Assembly: GCA_003344405.1 (NCBI GenBank)
Contig: NOWV01000002.1
Coordinates: forward strand, 310,001-374,000
Direction of reading: 5' to 3'
From: Trichoplax sp. H2
Taxonomy: Eukaryota; Placozoa; Uniplacotomia; Trichoplacea
DNA length: 64,000 bases
Positions 37,656 to 48,965 of this stretch are shown piece by piece; the stretch's first letter is position 1; each line of letters opens with the position of its first letter. The position numbers and the translations under genes are program-made. The notes beneath the pieces were generated by a model. It made no database searches. It saw nothing but the letters and a program-made list of their open reading frames with translations, and had not been told where the DNA came from.

Positions 37656-38592
37656 TACTACCAGGGGCTACTCGATCGAAATGATACTTCGTGCATAATA
37701 GATTGTCATCCCTGCCCTGGAAAAGAGAATGTGATAGACTCGTACTTTGGAGGGGCTGGGTGACAATTCTTATGCACAAGACTACACTTTTAATTGAGCA
37801 GCCCACACCGGGTGGTGTAACTTCCATACTGTACAGTGTACAGTCAGTACGTATACGTATAGCATACAGTACAGTATGCTCCGACGAAGCAGCCCCATTT
37901 GTAATACCAGGGGCTACTCCATCGAAATGATACTTCGTGCATAATAGATTGTCATCCCTACCCTCGGAAAAGAGAATGTGACAGGCTCGTACTTTGGAGG
38001 GCTGGGTGACAATTCTTGTGCACGAGGCTACAATTTTAATCGAGCAGTCCCACACCTGGTGGTGTAACTTCCATACTGTACAGTATACTACCGTCAGTAC
38101 GTATAGCATACTGTACAGTATGCTCCGACGAAGCAGCCCCATTTTGTAATACCAGGGGCTACTCCATCGAAATGATACTTCGTGCATAATAGATTGTCAT
38201 CCCTACCCTCGGAAAAGAGAAAACGATAGGCTTGTACTTTAGGGGGCTGGGTGACAATTCTTGTGCACGAGGCTACAATTTTAATCGAGTAGTCCCACAC
38301 CTGGTGTTGTAACTTCCATACTGTACACTGTACAGTACAGTACGTATAGCATACAGTATACTCCAACGAAGCAGCCCCATTTTGTAATACCAGGGGCTAC
38401 TCCATCGAAAAGATACTTCGTGCATAATAGATTGTCATCCCTGCCATGGAAAAAGAGAATGTGATAGGCTCGTACTTTGGAGGGGCTAGGTGATAATTCT
38501 TATGCACAAGGCTACACTTTTAATTGAGCAGCCCACACCTGGTGGTGTAGCTTCCATACTGTACAGTATGCTCCGACGAAGCAGCCTCATGC
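37656..38592. repeat. Four-copy tandem repeat of about 245 bp
   Basis: The landmark GATACTTCGTGCATAATAG occurs at about 37683, 37929, 38174 and 38412, giving periods of 246, 245 and 238 bp. Each unit also holds a conserved TGTCATCCCT box, a GGGCTGGGTGACAATTCT or very similar box, a TGGTGTAACTTCCATACTGTA junction leading into TACTGTAC palindromes, and GACGAAGCAGCC followed by CCAGGGGCTACTC. The first copy begins with a partial CCAGGGGCTACTC and the last ends after GACGAAGCAGCC. Units are roughly 90% alike by eye. They are GC-richer than their surroundings. Long minus-strand frames here merely reflect the repeats lacking stops. Confidence 0.9.
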
Positions 38593-38839
38593 CCCGTACA
38601 GTACGTACACTCATCGATGACGTAGCATTACGTCATCAGAGACGACAGATCACGAACCAGCGACAAGGCAGAAATGAATTAACTCCATGCAATCGGCGAC
38701 TGTAAAAGCGGCAGCAAGGCCAAAACGCCATTTTAAAGCTATTTTCTCAGCTATATCTTGTCAATAAATTATTCATTAGCTATACTGCATAGGCACTGGT
38801 TAATTTTTCTACCTCAACGTATTGATCGATCAAGTTATC

Positions 38840-41640
38840 ATGATGGTAAAAGCGAAAATATGCAGGATATTATTGCGTCGTTTTCATACACGAGCGATGT
38901 ACCTTCAACATGGTAAATTGATGATATTGCCTAGCATTAATGCTGTATTCTATAAATTCAATACAATTTGAAAATGATATTCTTAATCCAACAAGTGATT
39001 GATAAACTATTCTCTATGGATAACTTTGGGGTTCGCCCATCACTTTTATACTGTATAGTAACAATCTAAACGAAGTAATACTGATAGACTATCTGCATAA
39101 TATAGCAGAGCTGTAAAATGATGGTCATATTGTACATTAAGAGTCTATACAGTAGTACCACATTACTTGGATGTGTGTTAATCCAACAAATTATTAATAA
39201 ACTATTCTCTATGGATGACTTTGGGGTTCGTCCATCACTTTCACACTATATATTAACAATCTAAATGAAGTAATACTGATGGACTATCCGCACGATACAG
39301 TAGAGCTGTACAGTAAATGATTGTCGTAATGCCTATCGGAGTCTATAAAGTATACGTATAGCAGTGGCACAGTACTTGGATGTGTGTCCATTTGAGTCTA
39401 GACTTATTCACTAAGTGTTAATTGTATCGCCTCTAATTAGCTGTCACATCCAGCAATGTAAGTCCGATGGAAGCTACTACAAGCATCAGCACGTCCGCCG
39501 CCTTTGATACCCTTCAATTTGTAAAGACATTGACCAATCGAGGTAATATCAGAATGACATGGTGAATAGTAAGTGTAAACTCATGAAATCGTTCTTCTGT
39601 CAATACAAGTACGGCAAGCAGTAAAAATATCCATAATTTAATGCTATTCTAAAGAGAAGCCAATATCTACCATGCTATATTCTTCACTAAAATAGTCTAT
39701 AGCCAATCACTGTAGCTAATACGACTTTATTTGATTTAATGGTCATGATTGATCTTAGTCATACTACTCAAGTAAACACTCTAGACGAGTATTACTACTT
39801 TGCGACTTATGACAATCGGTTATGTTAGGATTTCAGACACAACAAGCTGAAGTACTATCGCAAACGTTAAATCAAGTACTGGCTAATTTACAGTTATCTT
39901 TTATGGAAAAAATGGTTACCAAAGATCAACAGGTAAAAAGATTGCCAAAAAATTAGCCTTAAAAGTAATTTAACCATACATAATAATATAATTTATTTTC
40001 ATGATAATACACAAATTGATAGACCTCTGTAAATAATTATTCTAATTTCAATTTAATCGTATTATAGGACAAATTAATCTTAAAATTAAATTCGGATATT
40101 ACTTCTTTAAGGTAAGTAAATAATCCATTAGGTGGTAATATTAGTAGTCTAAAGTGACTCTAATTTCGATGCGACAAAGATAACGAGGCTACTATACGAT
40201 ATTGAACTAAACTGTAATATACTGCATAAGTCTTTATTGCTAACCTATAAGTAATGTCATTATATTTTAATTATGATAACTCTATATTGCAGCATTTATT
40301 GCATTGAATATAATCAAATTTAATTTTGACTTGATTAAAGTAATTTCAATTATGCGCTATAATAAAGGGGAAAAATACGGTATTAATTTTAGTATACGTG
40401 TATTTAATCTTGCATATCTGTGTCAGACCAGCTCAATGCAGATATCCTTTTGAAGCTTTCATATGAAAAGGCATTAGCGAGGCAACTTTAAAGTAAATGT
40501 AATGAAACTTTTTCATTATAGGAAAGACATGTTTATACTAGAGAAAAGTGAATTTGACGCGCTAAAGAATGAGAATGAGGTAGGCAAGCAGATTCAAGCC
40601 ATGAGTTACAGTATCGTATCATTTTTATCATATCTTTTCTATATACCACTGTAGAAGATACTGTTTCTAATTTTCTGTATCCATTAATTATACAATCTAT
40701 TTACATAGAAGTTAAAACATGAAGTGGAATCCATTAGAAAACTGCTTAAGGTCTAACTATACTGCTTATAAATTTTACCATTTTAGTTATCCGCAATAGC
40801 AATAAATGAATATATAAGAGTCGCATTGTTAACGAATGAAATACTTCACCGTTCTACTCAACATTTATTTCTAATATCACGCCTTCCATTCTCATGTTTC
40901 TCTTCAAAACTGCTATACTATTTTCATAGGATGAATTATCAAAAGCCAATGCTAATTTTTCATTAGATGTCAGCATGGAAAGAAGTAGACAAAAGGAAGT
41001 TGTATGTATACGTTTTTACTCCCTACAGCGGAGATCATTTAAATTTAAATTTTAATCATATCTTACTTTACGAGTATTTCTAAATTATCGTTTACATTAT
41101 TAGTGACGCTACGAAAGAATGTATCGTATATTCAATTTGATGTAATCGTTAATTCTGATAAGTATCTATTATTAGGCTGCTGATCAAGAACAAAAAATTA
41201 GAAATGTCAATACTAAAATCGAAACTGAGGTTATTAAAAACGTATTTCAAACATTAAAATTCTACATTCTCTCATGTTGCCTTGTAGAATTTATTGCTTA
41301 TGCCTATTTGTATGATTGTTACAATATATTTTTATTGTTCAGATCGCTAGTCTAAAAACTAGCCTAGAAAGCCACAAGTTAGATGTTATGAAGTATCTTG
41401 CAGGTACTGTTTTATTACAACATCTATGAGTTTTTAACGAAAATAGGATGTGTGCGCACTATGCAGCTTGTATAGCATTCATTGTACTGTGAAGGTCTAA
41501 GTAATAATTAATAAAGAGTTTATATACCTTAGAATTGCGATTTATCATTGTAATTAAGGAGTTTGCTGCTCTCATCTATTTTAGGTTCCTTTGTATCGTT
41601 TTTAACGATAGGATTGGCTGTCTGGAGACTGATAAAATGA
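38840..41640 (+). CDS. CCDC90B/MCUR1: MCUR1/CCDC90-family mitochondrial coiled-coil protein
   Basis: Ten exons: 38840-38912, 39441-39542, 39829-39932, 40068-40111, 40522-40579, 40709-40750, 40930-41001, 41176-41229, 41343-41403 and 41585-41640. Frame closes to 221 aa. Exon 1 encodes a classic mitochondrial targeting peptide (MMVKAKICRILLRRFHTR), basic and without acidic residues. FDTLQFVKTLTNRGFQTQQAE begins the conserved head, followed by MVTKDQQ, KDMFILEKSEFDALKNENE, coiled coil, KIETE, SLKTSLESHKLDVMKYLAG and a single C-terminal membrane segment ending VWRLIK. This is the MCUR1/CCDC90B signature: an inner-membrane protein linked to the calcium uniporter or to respiratory assembly. The coiled coil lacks about 20 residues present in vertebrate homologues before KIETE. 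Two decayed copies lie at 55.7-56.0 and 60.7-61.4 kb. MCUR1 and CCDC90B cannot be told apart here. Confidence 0.92.
38984..39390. repeat. Tandem duplication inside MCUR1/CCDC90 intron 1
   Basis: Two adjacent copies of about 195-210 bp, 38984-39178 and 39179-39390. Both run AATCCAACAA, then AACTATTCTCTATGGAT, ACTTTGGGGTTCG, TAACAATCTAAA and GAAGTAATACTGAT, ending CTTGGATGTGTGT. Identity is high apart from small indels, so the duplication is fairly recent. It lies wholly within the intron between the targeting-peptide exon and exon 2. Confidence 0.88.
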
Positions 41641-42735
41641 TTCCTACTATTCATCTGCTGTACATGACAAGTGCGATGTTTTTATTATAGTTTGATAAGT
41701 TCCTGAATGTGCACCGATGCATACCTTTGTATAACTTAAAGAGTCTGGCTATTCAGTATTTATTTTGTAAATTATGAAATTTGAATGATAAATTTTGGAT
41801 TGTGTAGTAACAATAGGAATAGCCGTGTATTTTGATGCTTGCGCTGTACCTGGGGCCTATACATAATACAATATTGTGTGAAGATATGTATAGCATTTAT
41901 GTATATTATTGAATTTATGTATCAAATGATGATCCATTATAATCACATAAGAAATTTGATAGCGGATTGAACGTATCTTAGGCTCATTAGTATTATCGAA
42001 GTCGTTATCATTTTTAATGCTGCCTATTATCATCGCTATTCTTTGCATTGAATCAGTCCTATTAATATGCACCAGAGTATTTGCAACATGCTTATCTTCC
42101 TTTTTCTAAGTGCAAGTAACACTGTACTGTCTGTACTCGATCGTTTATTATGAATGAGTACATGCTGGGGCTACAAATACTGATAATAAATTCTGAATTT
42201 AATTGAATATTTCTGATTTTATTTGTGTTACAAGCAACAGTTCACATAGGATAAAATTATGAGAAATTCGCAATTTATGCAGTAAAATGTTACAGCGGAT
42301 TGGTGTGGAACGCCTTCATAGATCATTCGTGTAGTATATTTGCACTCCAGCCAAAATTAAAATACGTTGCTATCATTTATCACACTTAAATTCACATACA
42401 AATATATAAAAGTATATCAATAAGCTCTTATCGGCAACTAATAATACAGCTATGTCCTTATTCGTATATAATCCTATAACATGTCTCTTATCAATAGTTA
42501 AATAAAATGTTCCTAATATTGTAGTCTTTAATGCAAAGTGCATTAAGTTATTGAAAAAGGTATCAAATACTTATTTTATAGTACTACAGTAAATAAACCG
42601 TTATTCAATCAGTCATTTATAGAGTTCAGTATCGGATTTCGAAGATTGTAATTTATTCATCCTATAGTAAAAATAAGTGTAGTAAAAAGGTTATAAAGAC
42701 ATATACAGTATAACTTTTAATTTGTTAAAAACTTA
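41641..42735. other. Gap after MCUR1/CCDC90
   Basis: Holds the 3' UTR of the preceding gene. A minus-strand frame at about 41857-42072 has no support. Nothing else is seen. Confidence 0.5.
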
Positions 42736-42736
42736 C

Positions 42737-43245
42737 TTATTTGAATGGAATCTTCTAAAATAGCTTCTTGCTCTTCTAGCAGGTTTTCCTCCATGAAACT
42801 ATAGAAAATAAAGAATGTATAGATCATTCCTTAAATGGCTATAACAAAAAAGAAACAATGTCTTCTGATTGATATTAGCATATTGCAATTTTAGCATATT
42901 AACATAGAAATACTTGTTCAGACATTTGCGTATATCAATACACTATTTTACTTAATACTACAATCATTAAAACTTCAATAAACTATAGTAATCAGCGATT
43001 TCACTTCAACTCACTGTTGCATACTTCTCTCTTAAGTCAATTATCTCAAATTTTTCTCGTTCGTATGTTCCTTGCTCTTCTTGATACGACGATTCAAATG
43101 TTCCTTGATCTTCGTGATACGATCTACATTTTTCCATCGTATTCTCAGGCGATCTGAACAATGTACGAAGTGTAGAAAAAGTTTTCTGTCGTCCATACTG
43201 TGACTTTGTCGCTTTTCCTTTTATAGTCGATACAATTACTAATAA
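42737..43245 (-). CDS. Uncertain small two-exon gene
   Basis: A minus-strand frame from about 43245 to 43012 reads KGKATKSQYGRQKTF, then RSPENTMEKCRSY. It then has a near-repeat (YHEDQGTFE / YQEEQGTYE) and ends REKYAT at a GTGAGT donor. A good acceptor (TTTTCTATAG) follows at about 42801. Phase-0 joining gives a basic end, FHGGKPARRARSYFRRF, stopping near 42737. The second exon's other frame, MEENLLEEQEAILEDS, is also open, so the frame is ambiguous. No family is recognised and no upstream start is certain. It could also be the 3' part of a larger transcript or not coding at all. Confidence 0.25.
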
Positions 43246-43975
43246 TAACGTATTCAGTAAAAAAATGTTCGAAAAGCAATAATTCAGAATAGATTTTATA
43301 TAACTCCATAATTATTTATATATTTCCTTCTATTGGCTTTCCGCTTCATTTGGTTAGGAATAAATTATTATGCTTCTGACAAAGCAAGATTAACAAGAAT
43401 ATCTTAAACATAAGAGTTCGCTCACAAGTTATATTGTATTAGAAATCTTACCACACAATAAATTGTTAGCTTTATATATATGTACTACAGAAAGCGTTAA
43501 ATTTATTTAATATTAAGAAGAGCTTGTTAGTGTTAGATGAAAATGCCATTAGTTTTAGTGAGTTTTATATAAATTTATGCGCATCAATAATACAGATTTT
43601 CAATATATACAACTTTAAAATACTGTATCTTCCATTAATATAACTTAAAGGCTTCATTAAATGAATTAAACTATACATGAGAAATGTTAGAAGCGACAGA
43701 AATATTCAAAAGTATAACGTATCAGAATTAGGGACTCGTGATAAGTGACAGTTTTTATTATAAAATTTTTCCAATTAATCCTAAACGTGTATGTAAGACT
43801 TCACAGTAGATACATCAAAAGTCGCATCAGACTTACGATCATCCTAATACGATATTGATATCGTAAAGAAAGATGATTTGCATTAGTAGAGTGGTTAGAA
43901 AATATTGCAGCAGTTAGCAATTAGCGAAATCTGCGGTAGCAAAGATGTAATTTCTAGTAAGATCAATTGTCAGCG

Positions 43976-46900
43976 CTAAACTGTTGACATAGACTTTTTA
44001 GGGGTTACTGGTGAGGCAGGTAAAGCAGCAGCAGCGACAAGAGCAATAGCGGTAGATGCAAAAGAAGGCGCAGCTGAAGAAGAATCTTTCTTACGGTTTG
44101 CATTTGCTGAATGTAAATTCATAAAGGATCCTGGCCTTTTGCCGCTGTAATCCCTAATGCTAGGGTCTGCTTCTATAAAGACGAAGAAAATCAACCATTG
44201 ATGTGATAGTTAATTTTTGTGTTGAATAAAGATAACCAACTTACTGTATTTAATGATTAGCAGCTTTGCAATATCCTCATGATCATGCATTAAAGCCAAA
44301 TGCAACGGTGTGTAGCCCTACGTAGAAATAACATTATGAACGTTAGCCTCCAAAAAGTAGCTCTTCCCGATAGAATTAAGCAATAGACGATATTATACGT
44401 TGTGTAATATCAAAACATTTACCCCCTACGAGTGTTTGCGGTTGATTTTCAAAATTTAGAACGCGGTAATTATGTTAACAAAAGAGACGGATAATAAATA
44501 ATTGGTTAAAACATTTTTTAAACAGATCAAGTTAATTATGCTAAGAAATAAATTGAAATTTACATTCGATACTATAATACAGTACATTTAAGGAGAGCTA
44601 GCACTTACATTCTAATTGAAATTGAGTTCCAGATTGTAGTAATGTTACATACGTCGTATAGACAAAAAGAAACAGTGATGGTTAAGCATAATTATACAAT
44701 ACACGGAAATCTATATCATAAAACTAACAGATCTGATATTAGCATCAGCTCCATGGCCACATAGAAATCCTACCACATCGGCGTTGCCTTGCTTCGCTGC
44801 CCAATGTAATGCAGTCTATGACATTAAATGATGTGTTAAGTATTGTTTCCATCAGATCAAATTAGATCCAGTAAATCATGATTGTAGTCTATGGTATCAC
44901 TTACATACTACGAAATATGCCCGGGTACGACGAATATCCAACATTAAATTAATTTAAAATAGATTTAGAAAGCATTACTCTAAATATCATCTATCCTTAT
45001 TAGTAAGTTCTAGTGTATAAGCGCTAGATATTATATAGGCTGAAAGAATATAGCTAAACAGACATTTTATATTCGAAATTGAAGATAAACGATTTGTGCT
45101 AAGAGAGGATAATTCCTATACTAATATGTTAGCAAGTAGTTGTGAAGCTTGAGCGATTCTTATTTCAACTCACCCCCTATATCGAAGATAAATAATAAGT
45201 ATGATTTACAGATATATAATCGATAGCATAACCTAATAATATTTATTTGCAACACATCATAATATATACTGTATACTGTATATAGTAAGTCTGTACTGTA
45301 TTCAATCAGGATCAAACGTACCGAAACAAAATCTCGTCTATCAAGTAAAGATTCATCTTTCTCTAAAAGCGTCTTTAATAAATGAATATTACACATTGAT
45401 GACCATCTCATCCAGTCATGTTCCTCAGCATCCAGCTATAACATCCAATAACATCAACAGATAAAGTATGAGTTATGTTTCTATACTATATTTACAAATA
45501 CAGCTATTAAAATACAATAGAATAATCGGAGATTCATACTGTAGTGAATAATGATTTTAATTATTTTGATGCACTACTAAGGAGAAAATATCACTTTTCA
45601 GCTAAATGTAGAATACTCAACAATCATACAGTTCTATGCATAAAATCTGTGTAATTACATGTAATAATAGATACACGCATAACAATCTTGAAATCATAGT
45701 AACTCACTAACCCCGTAATAATAATCGTCTTCGACGCTGTCTGCATCTCCCTGAAACAAACGCGATTCATTACAGTAGGTTAGATTATTCTAAATTGTAA
45801 GTTTTTAGTTAGAAATAACATATCAATAAATGCTAGAATAGCCATTTGTTCGTATAATTATTTTAAGCGCTGTGTCTTATTCATAAAAAGGTTTCAACCG
45901 TTGATGTTTTTACATCGTTATTGACAGAACTGATATTATCAATTATAAATAGTCTATAACACTTACATCATCAAGCTTGGGGGAAAATAACGCAAAAAAT
46001 GGAGAACATGTACAAGAAATAGCACAAGCAATTATAAAATAAAAAGCAGCAATTTTATGTGTTAATATTTTAAAATCAACTTTCTCCTACAGTTGGTCAA
46101 AAAAAGGAATTCATATATAAAAGAAACAATATTGTTTATACTAACTTCCACTAATTCACTAGTCGGCTGTTCTTCAGAAATGGCTGTTAAATCAGCAATA
46201 GTGCTCATTTTTGTAGATCTTAATATCGACGGTGAATTGGTCATTCCGTTACCACTCGGTTTTCTTCTTAAAGACATCCTTCCTTTAGTGTCGTCGGTTG
46301 TACTCCTTCCTATAGGACCTGCAGTAGTAATACTAGATTTCTTGCGATTGGGTGTACGTACATATTCAGAACCCTAGTTTAGGTGTGTAATGAGCAATTT
46401 TCTTTTTGAATATTCATTTCTCAAATGTTACGAGAGTGCAAAGAGAGAAATTACCAATAACTAGTCAGTCATACCATTGCTATAATCATTTTAATTTTAA
46501 TTGAATATATATCGTTTTCACCTTTGATGCTCGACGCTTCGAAGTAGTGCTATAGCCTCCAATGGTTGAGACTTTGGGTGTTCTATCTAATGAATCGTAT
46601 TTACTCATTGATCCATCAGCTATCGCATCTTCCGAGATGGTTGTTAAACTTTCGTCTCTTCCAACCGGTACAGAATGAGATTTATCATAAATTTTCTTGA
46701 TAGGAATATCATCATCCTCATCAATACTTGCACTGCCCGCCATCGATACTCGTTGATCGGACGAGCTATCGTCGTTTCTAGTTGAATTTGAGGTTAAAGA
46801 ATGATTGTCATCACTTTCATCGTCATTGTAAACAGTGGCAGGTGCTGCAGTAGTGGTCCCTTCATATTCTTTGTTTCTGAATTCGGGCTTCAAAACGAAG

Positions 46901-47999
46901 TAGTTGATTTGCTTGATATTAAAGTATTTAGAAAAGAGCTCAAATTAGTCCACTTTTTATGTTATTATATCGTTATGGACATCGTGTAAGGTATGCTAGA
47001 GTGCTCGCTCAAATGGGAATATTGATTATGCAATTAAAAACATTTACGCGTACACCGTATAATCTATTTTTGTTTGATTTAGTTGATACTTTCATCAAGA
47101 TGGCAGTCAGCAATTTCGCACTGTATTAGTGGTATACGCCAAGTGTTATCAAGGTTTCTGTGAAAAAGAGTTGATGCAAGGTGTTCTATTCTTACTCATT
47201 CTGTATGCTTGTTCAGTAGAGCAGAGATTTAGCACTACACCAGCAATCCAGTTTTAATATACTCGTAAACACTTTAACACGATTGCGTATCTAAGAGTAT
47301 CACTACTAAGAGTAAGATAGCAGCATCACCAGGTCGACAGAACCTTTCCCGAACCCTAATTTATTTCATTTCAAACGAGTTCATGCTAATCTATCGTACG
47401 ATACAATCTAGACAAAAATAGCGAATCCATCCATGATGGCTTGTAAAACCAGTGTTTATTGATACTATATGATGTTATTAGGGATCAAAGTGCCTATCTA
47501 CTGAATATGGCAAGTTTTTACCATGTAAGATAACGAAATATTGTCAAATTACTGCTAAACTTATTCATCGTTTTCTCGATTATTCCTGTCGATATTCTTT
47601 ATTCCAGTACAGTACGTAGATCAACAACGCTATCCTAGTGACTAAAATCAATACTAGGATATTGCTGATTTGGAAGAGCACACGTAAATTATAGGCTTAT
47701 ACTATCAATGCATAACAAGCCATTGTAAAACGAATTGCTTTTGATAGTCTACTTACATCAATTTTCTCAATAGTTGTTAAAGCGTTTAATCCGTGACGGA
47801 AATCGTCCCGATGTTCTATGTACAATTAGGATATTATCAGTTTTATGACAATAACATGTGATAGAGTATTCGTTGATGATATCATACCTCGAATAGACTG
47901 CTTGAAATGCTTACTAAATACTTCATCTTTGACCCTAAAGTTATGCTCAACAAAGTACTGCTTAATTGCCTCTCTGACTTCTTGACTTGTGCTAGCCAT
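43976..47999 (-). CDS. SOWAH: SOWAH-family ankyrin repeat protein
   Basis: Ten exons: 47999-47888, 47815-47757, 46911-46522, 46373-46146, 45975-45967 (9 nt), 45750-45712, 45435-45322, 44815-44729, 44317-44245 and 44172-43976. They splice in frame to 435 aa. Residues 1 to about 68 match the N-terminal SOWAH winged-helix-like domain (REAIKQYFVEHNFRVKDEVF, then LTTIEKID, then INYFVLK). A long acidic and Ser/Thr-rich region follows (about 75-275), with CK2-like stretches DDESDD and SIDEDDD. The C-terminal part carries the family's ankyrin repeats: EHDWMRWSS and LLEKDESLLDRRDFV, then TALHWAAKQGNADVV, GYTPLHLALMHDHEDIAKLL and IRDYSGKRP. An Ala/Ser-rich tail ends SPVTPKKSMSTV. Order and spacing match sosondowah proteins. 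Their molecular role is poorly known. The usual Gly-Tyr before TALHWAA is missing, so a 6-nt microexon or lineage loss is possible. Confidence 0.9.
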
Positions 48000-48244
48000 T
48001 GCCACGTTATCGATTAGATTAGTTGATGATTTCTTTTAACAGCGACTAGATGGTATAACATCCATGTACTATACAATGGTGATAGGTATCCCTTTGCCAC
48101 GTTAAGCAAAGCAATTTAATCGTTAATCTTTCTAACTCTAAATCAATTAAAGTTAGCTAACTGCGCCCAGCGCTATTTCGACAGCAACAGCATCCGGATC
48201 AAGGCCTAGATCGAGGATCAGATCTAGGCCGAGACCTGACAGCT

Positions 48245-48320
48245 ACCGTACTGTACCCTACAGTACGGTACAGTACTGTACAGTACGAAGAATCCTCGCG
48301 TTACAGTACTGAGTACTGTA
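48245..48320. repeat. TACTGTAC/GTACAGTA palindrome cluster
   Basis: Units such as GTACTGTACC, TACAGTACGG, TACAGTACTGTACAGTAC and TACAGTACTGAGTACTGTAC are packed into about 75 bp, some forming perfect inverted repeats. The cluster is about 250 bp upstream of the SOWAH start codon. Confidence 0.7.
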
Positions 48321-48711
48321 CTCGAAATCATCACAACTGGAGAAATCCTTGGGTGTGGCTATCGAAATCACGGTTCCAATGGACGATATCGCTGTACAGA
48401 AGGGGGCTCAAAGTAGTTTTTGGAAGAAGAGTGGGCCAAAAAATCATTATTATTTTACCTTCTATCATCAGATCAATCTTTTATGCATACCTAGTTTCAA
48501 CATTCAATAGCAGAGTGGCAGAGAATAGTAGTATACTTCTATGATAGCTAGGATACTGTGCTAGACTGCATGCTCGTACTGTATAGGATCGATCCATCGC
48601 CCTGCTATGACGCTTATCCATTCGTTTTATCTAGGAAATCGAACTGTTATATCTGATTGAATTGAAATTAAATAATTACTTCCATGATGGGATAGACACT
48701 TTTGGAGGTGG

Positions 48712-48965
48712 CGATTGAATATGAGAAGGTGCTATAAAATGATCAACGCAGCATACAGTATGCAGGACTGTGTAATGAATGAATATAGACAGCTACTATT
48801 CGCGTCTACTATCAATCGATACCCAGCTATATTAGTAATTGTGGAATAGGAGGTGATATAAACTGATTAGTATAGCATGCAGGATTGTGTCATGAATGAA
48901 TATAGATAGCTACTCTTCTTGTTTACTGTCAACCAATATAGAGCTATATTAGCAGTTGTTGGAGA
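48712..48965. repeat. Direct duplication of about 126 bp
   Basis: Two adjacent copies, about 48712-48847 and 48849-48965. Shared landmarks are GTGATATAAA or GTGCTATAAA, GCATGCAGGA or GTATGCAGGA, ACTGTGTAATGAATGAATAT or ATTGTGTCATGAATGAATAT, AGCTACT, and AGCTATATTAG near the end. Many substitutions indicate an older event than the array at 37.7 kb. Confidence 0.75.

Noticed and set aside
37606-38187. Minus-strand frame of 193 codons with repeated CTKYHFDGVAPG-like stretches
   Set aside because: It is the tandem repeat read in one frame. The unit happens to lack stops and one period is divisible by three. There is no family similarity, and the other copies break the frame.
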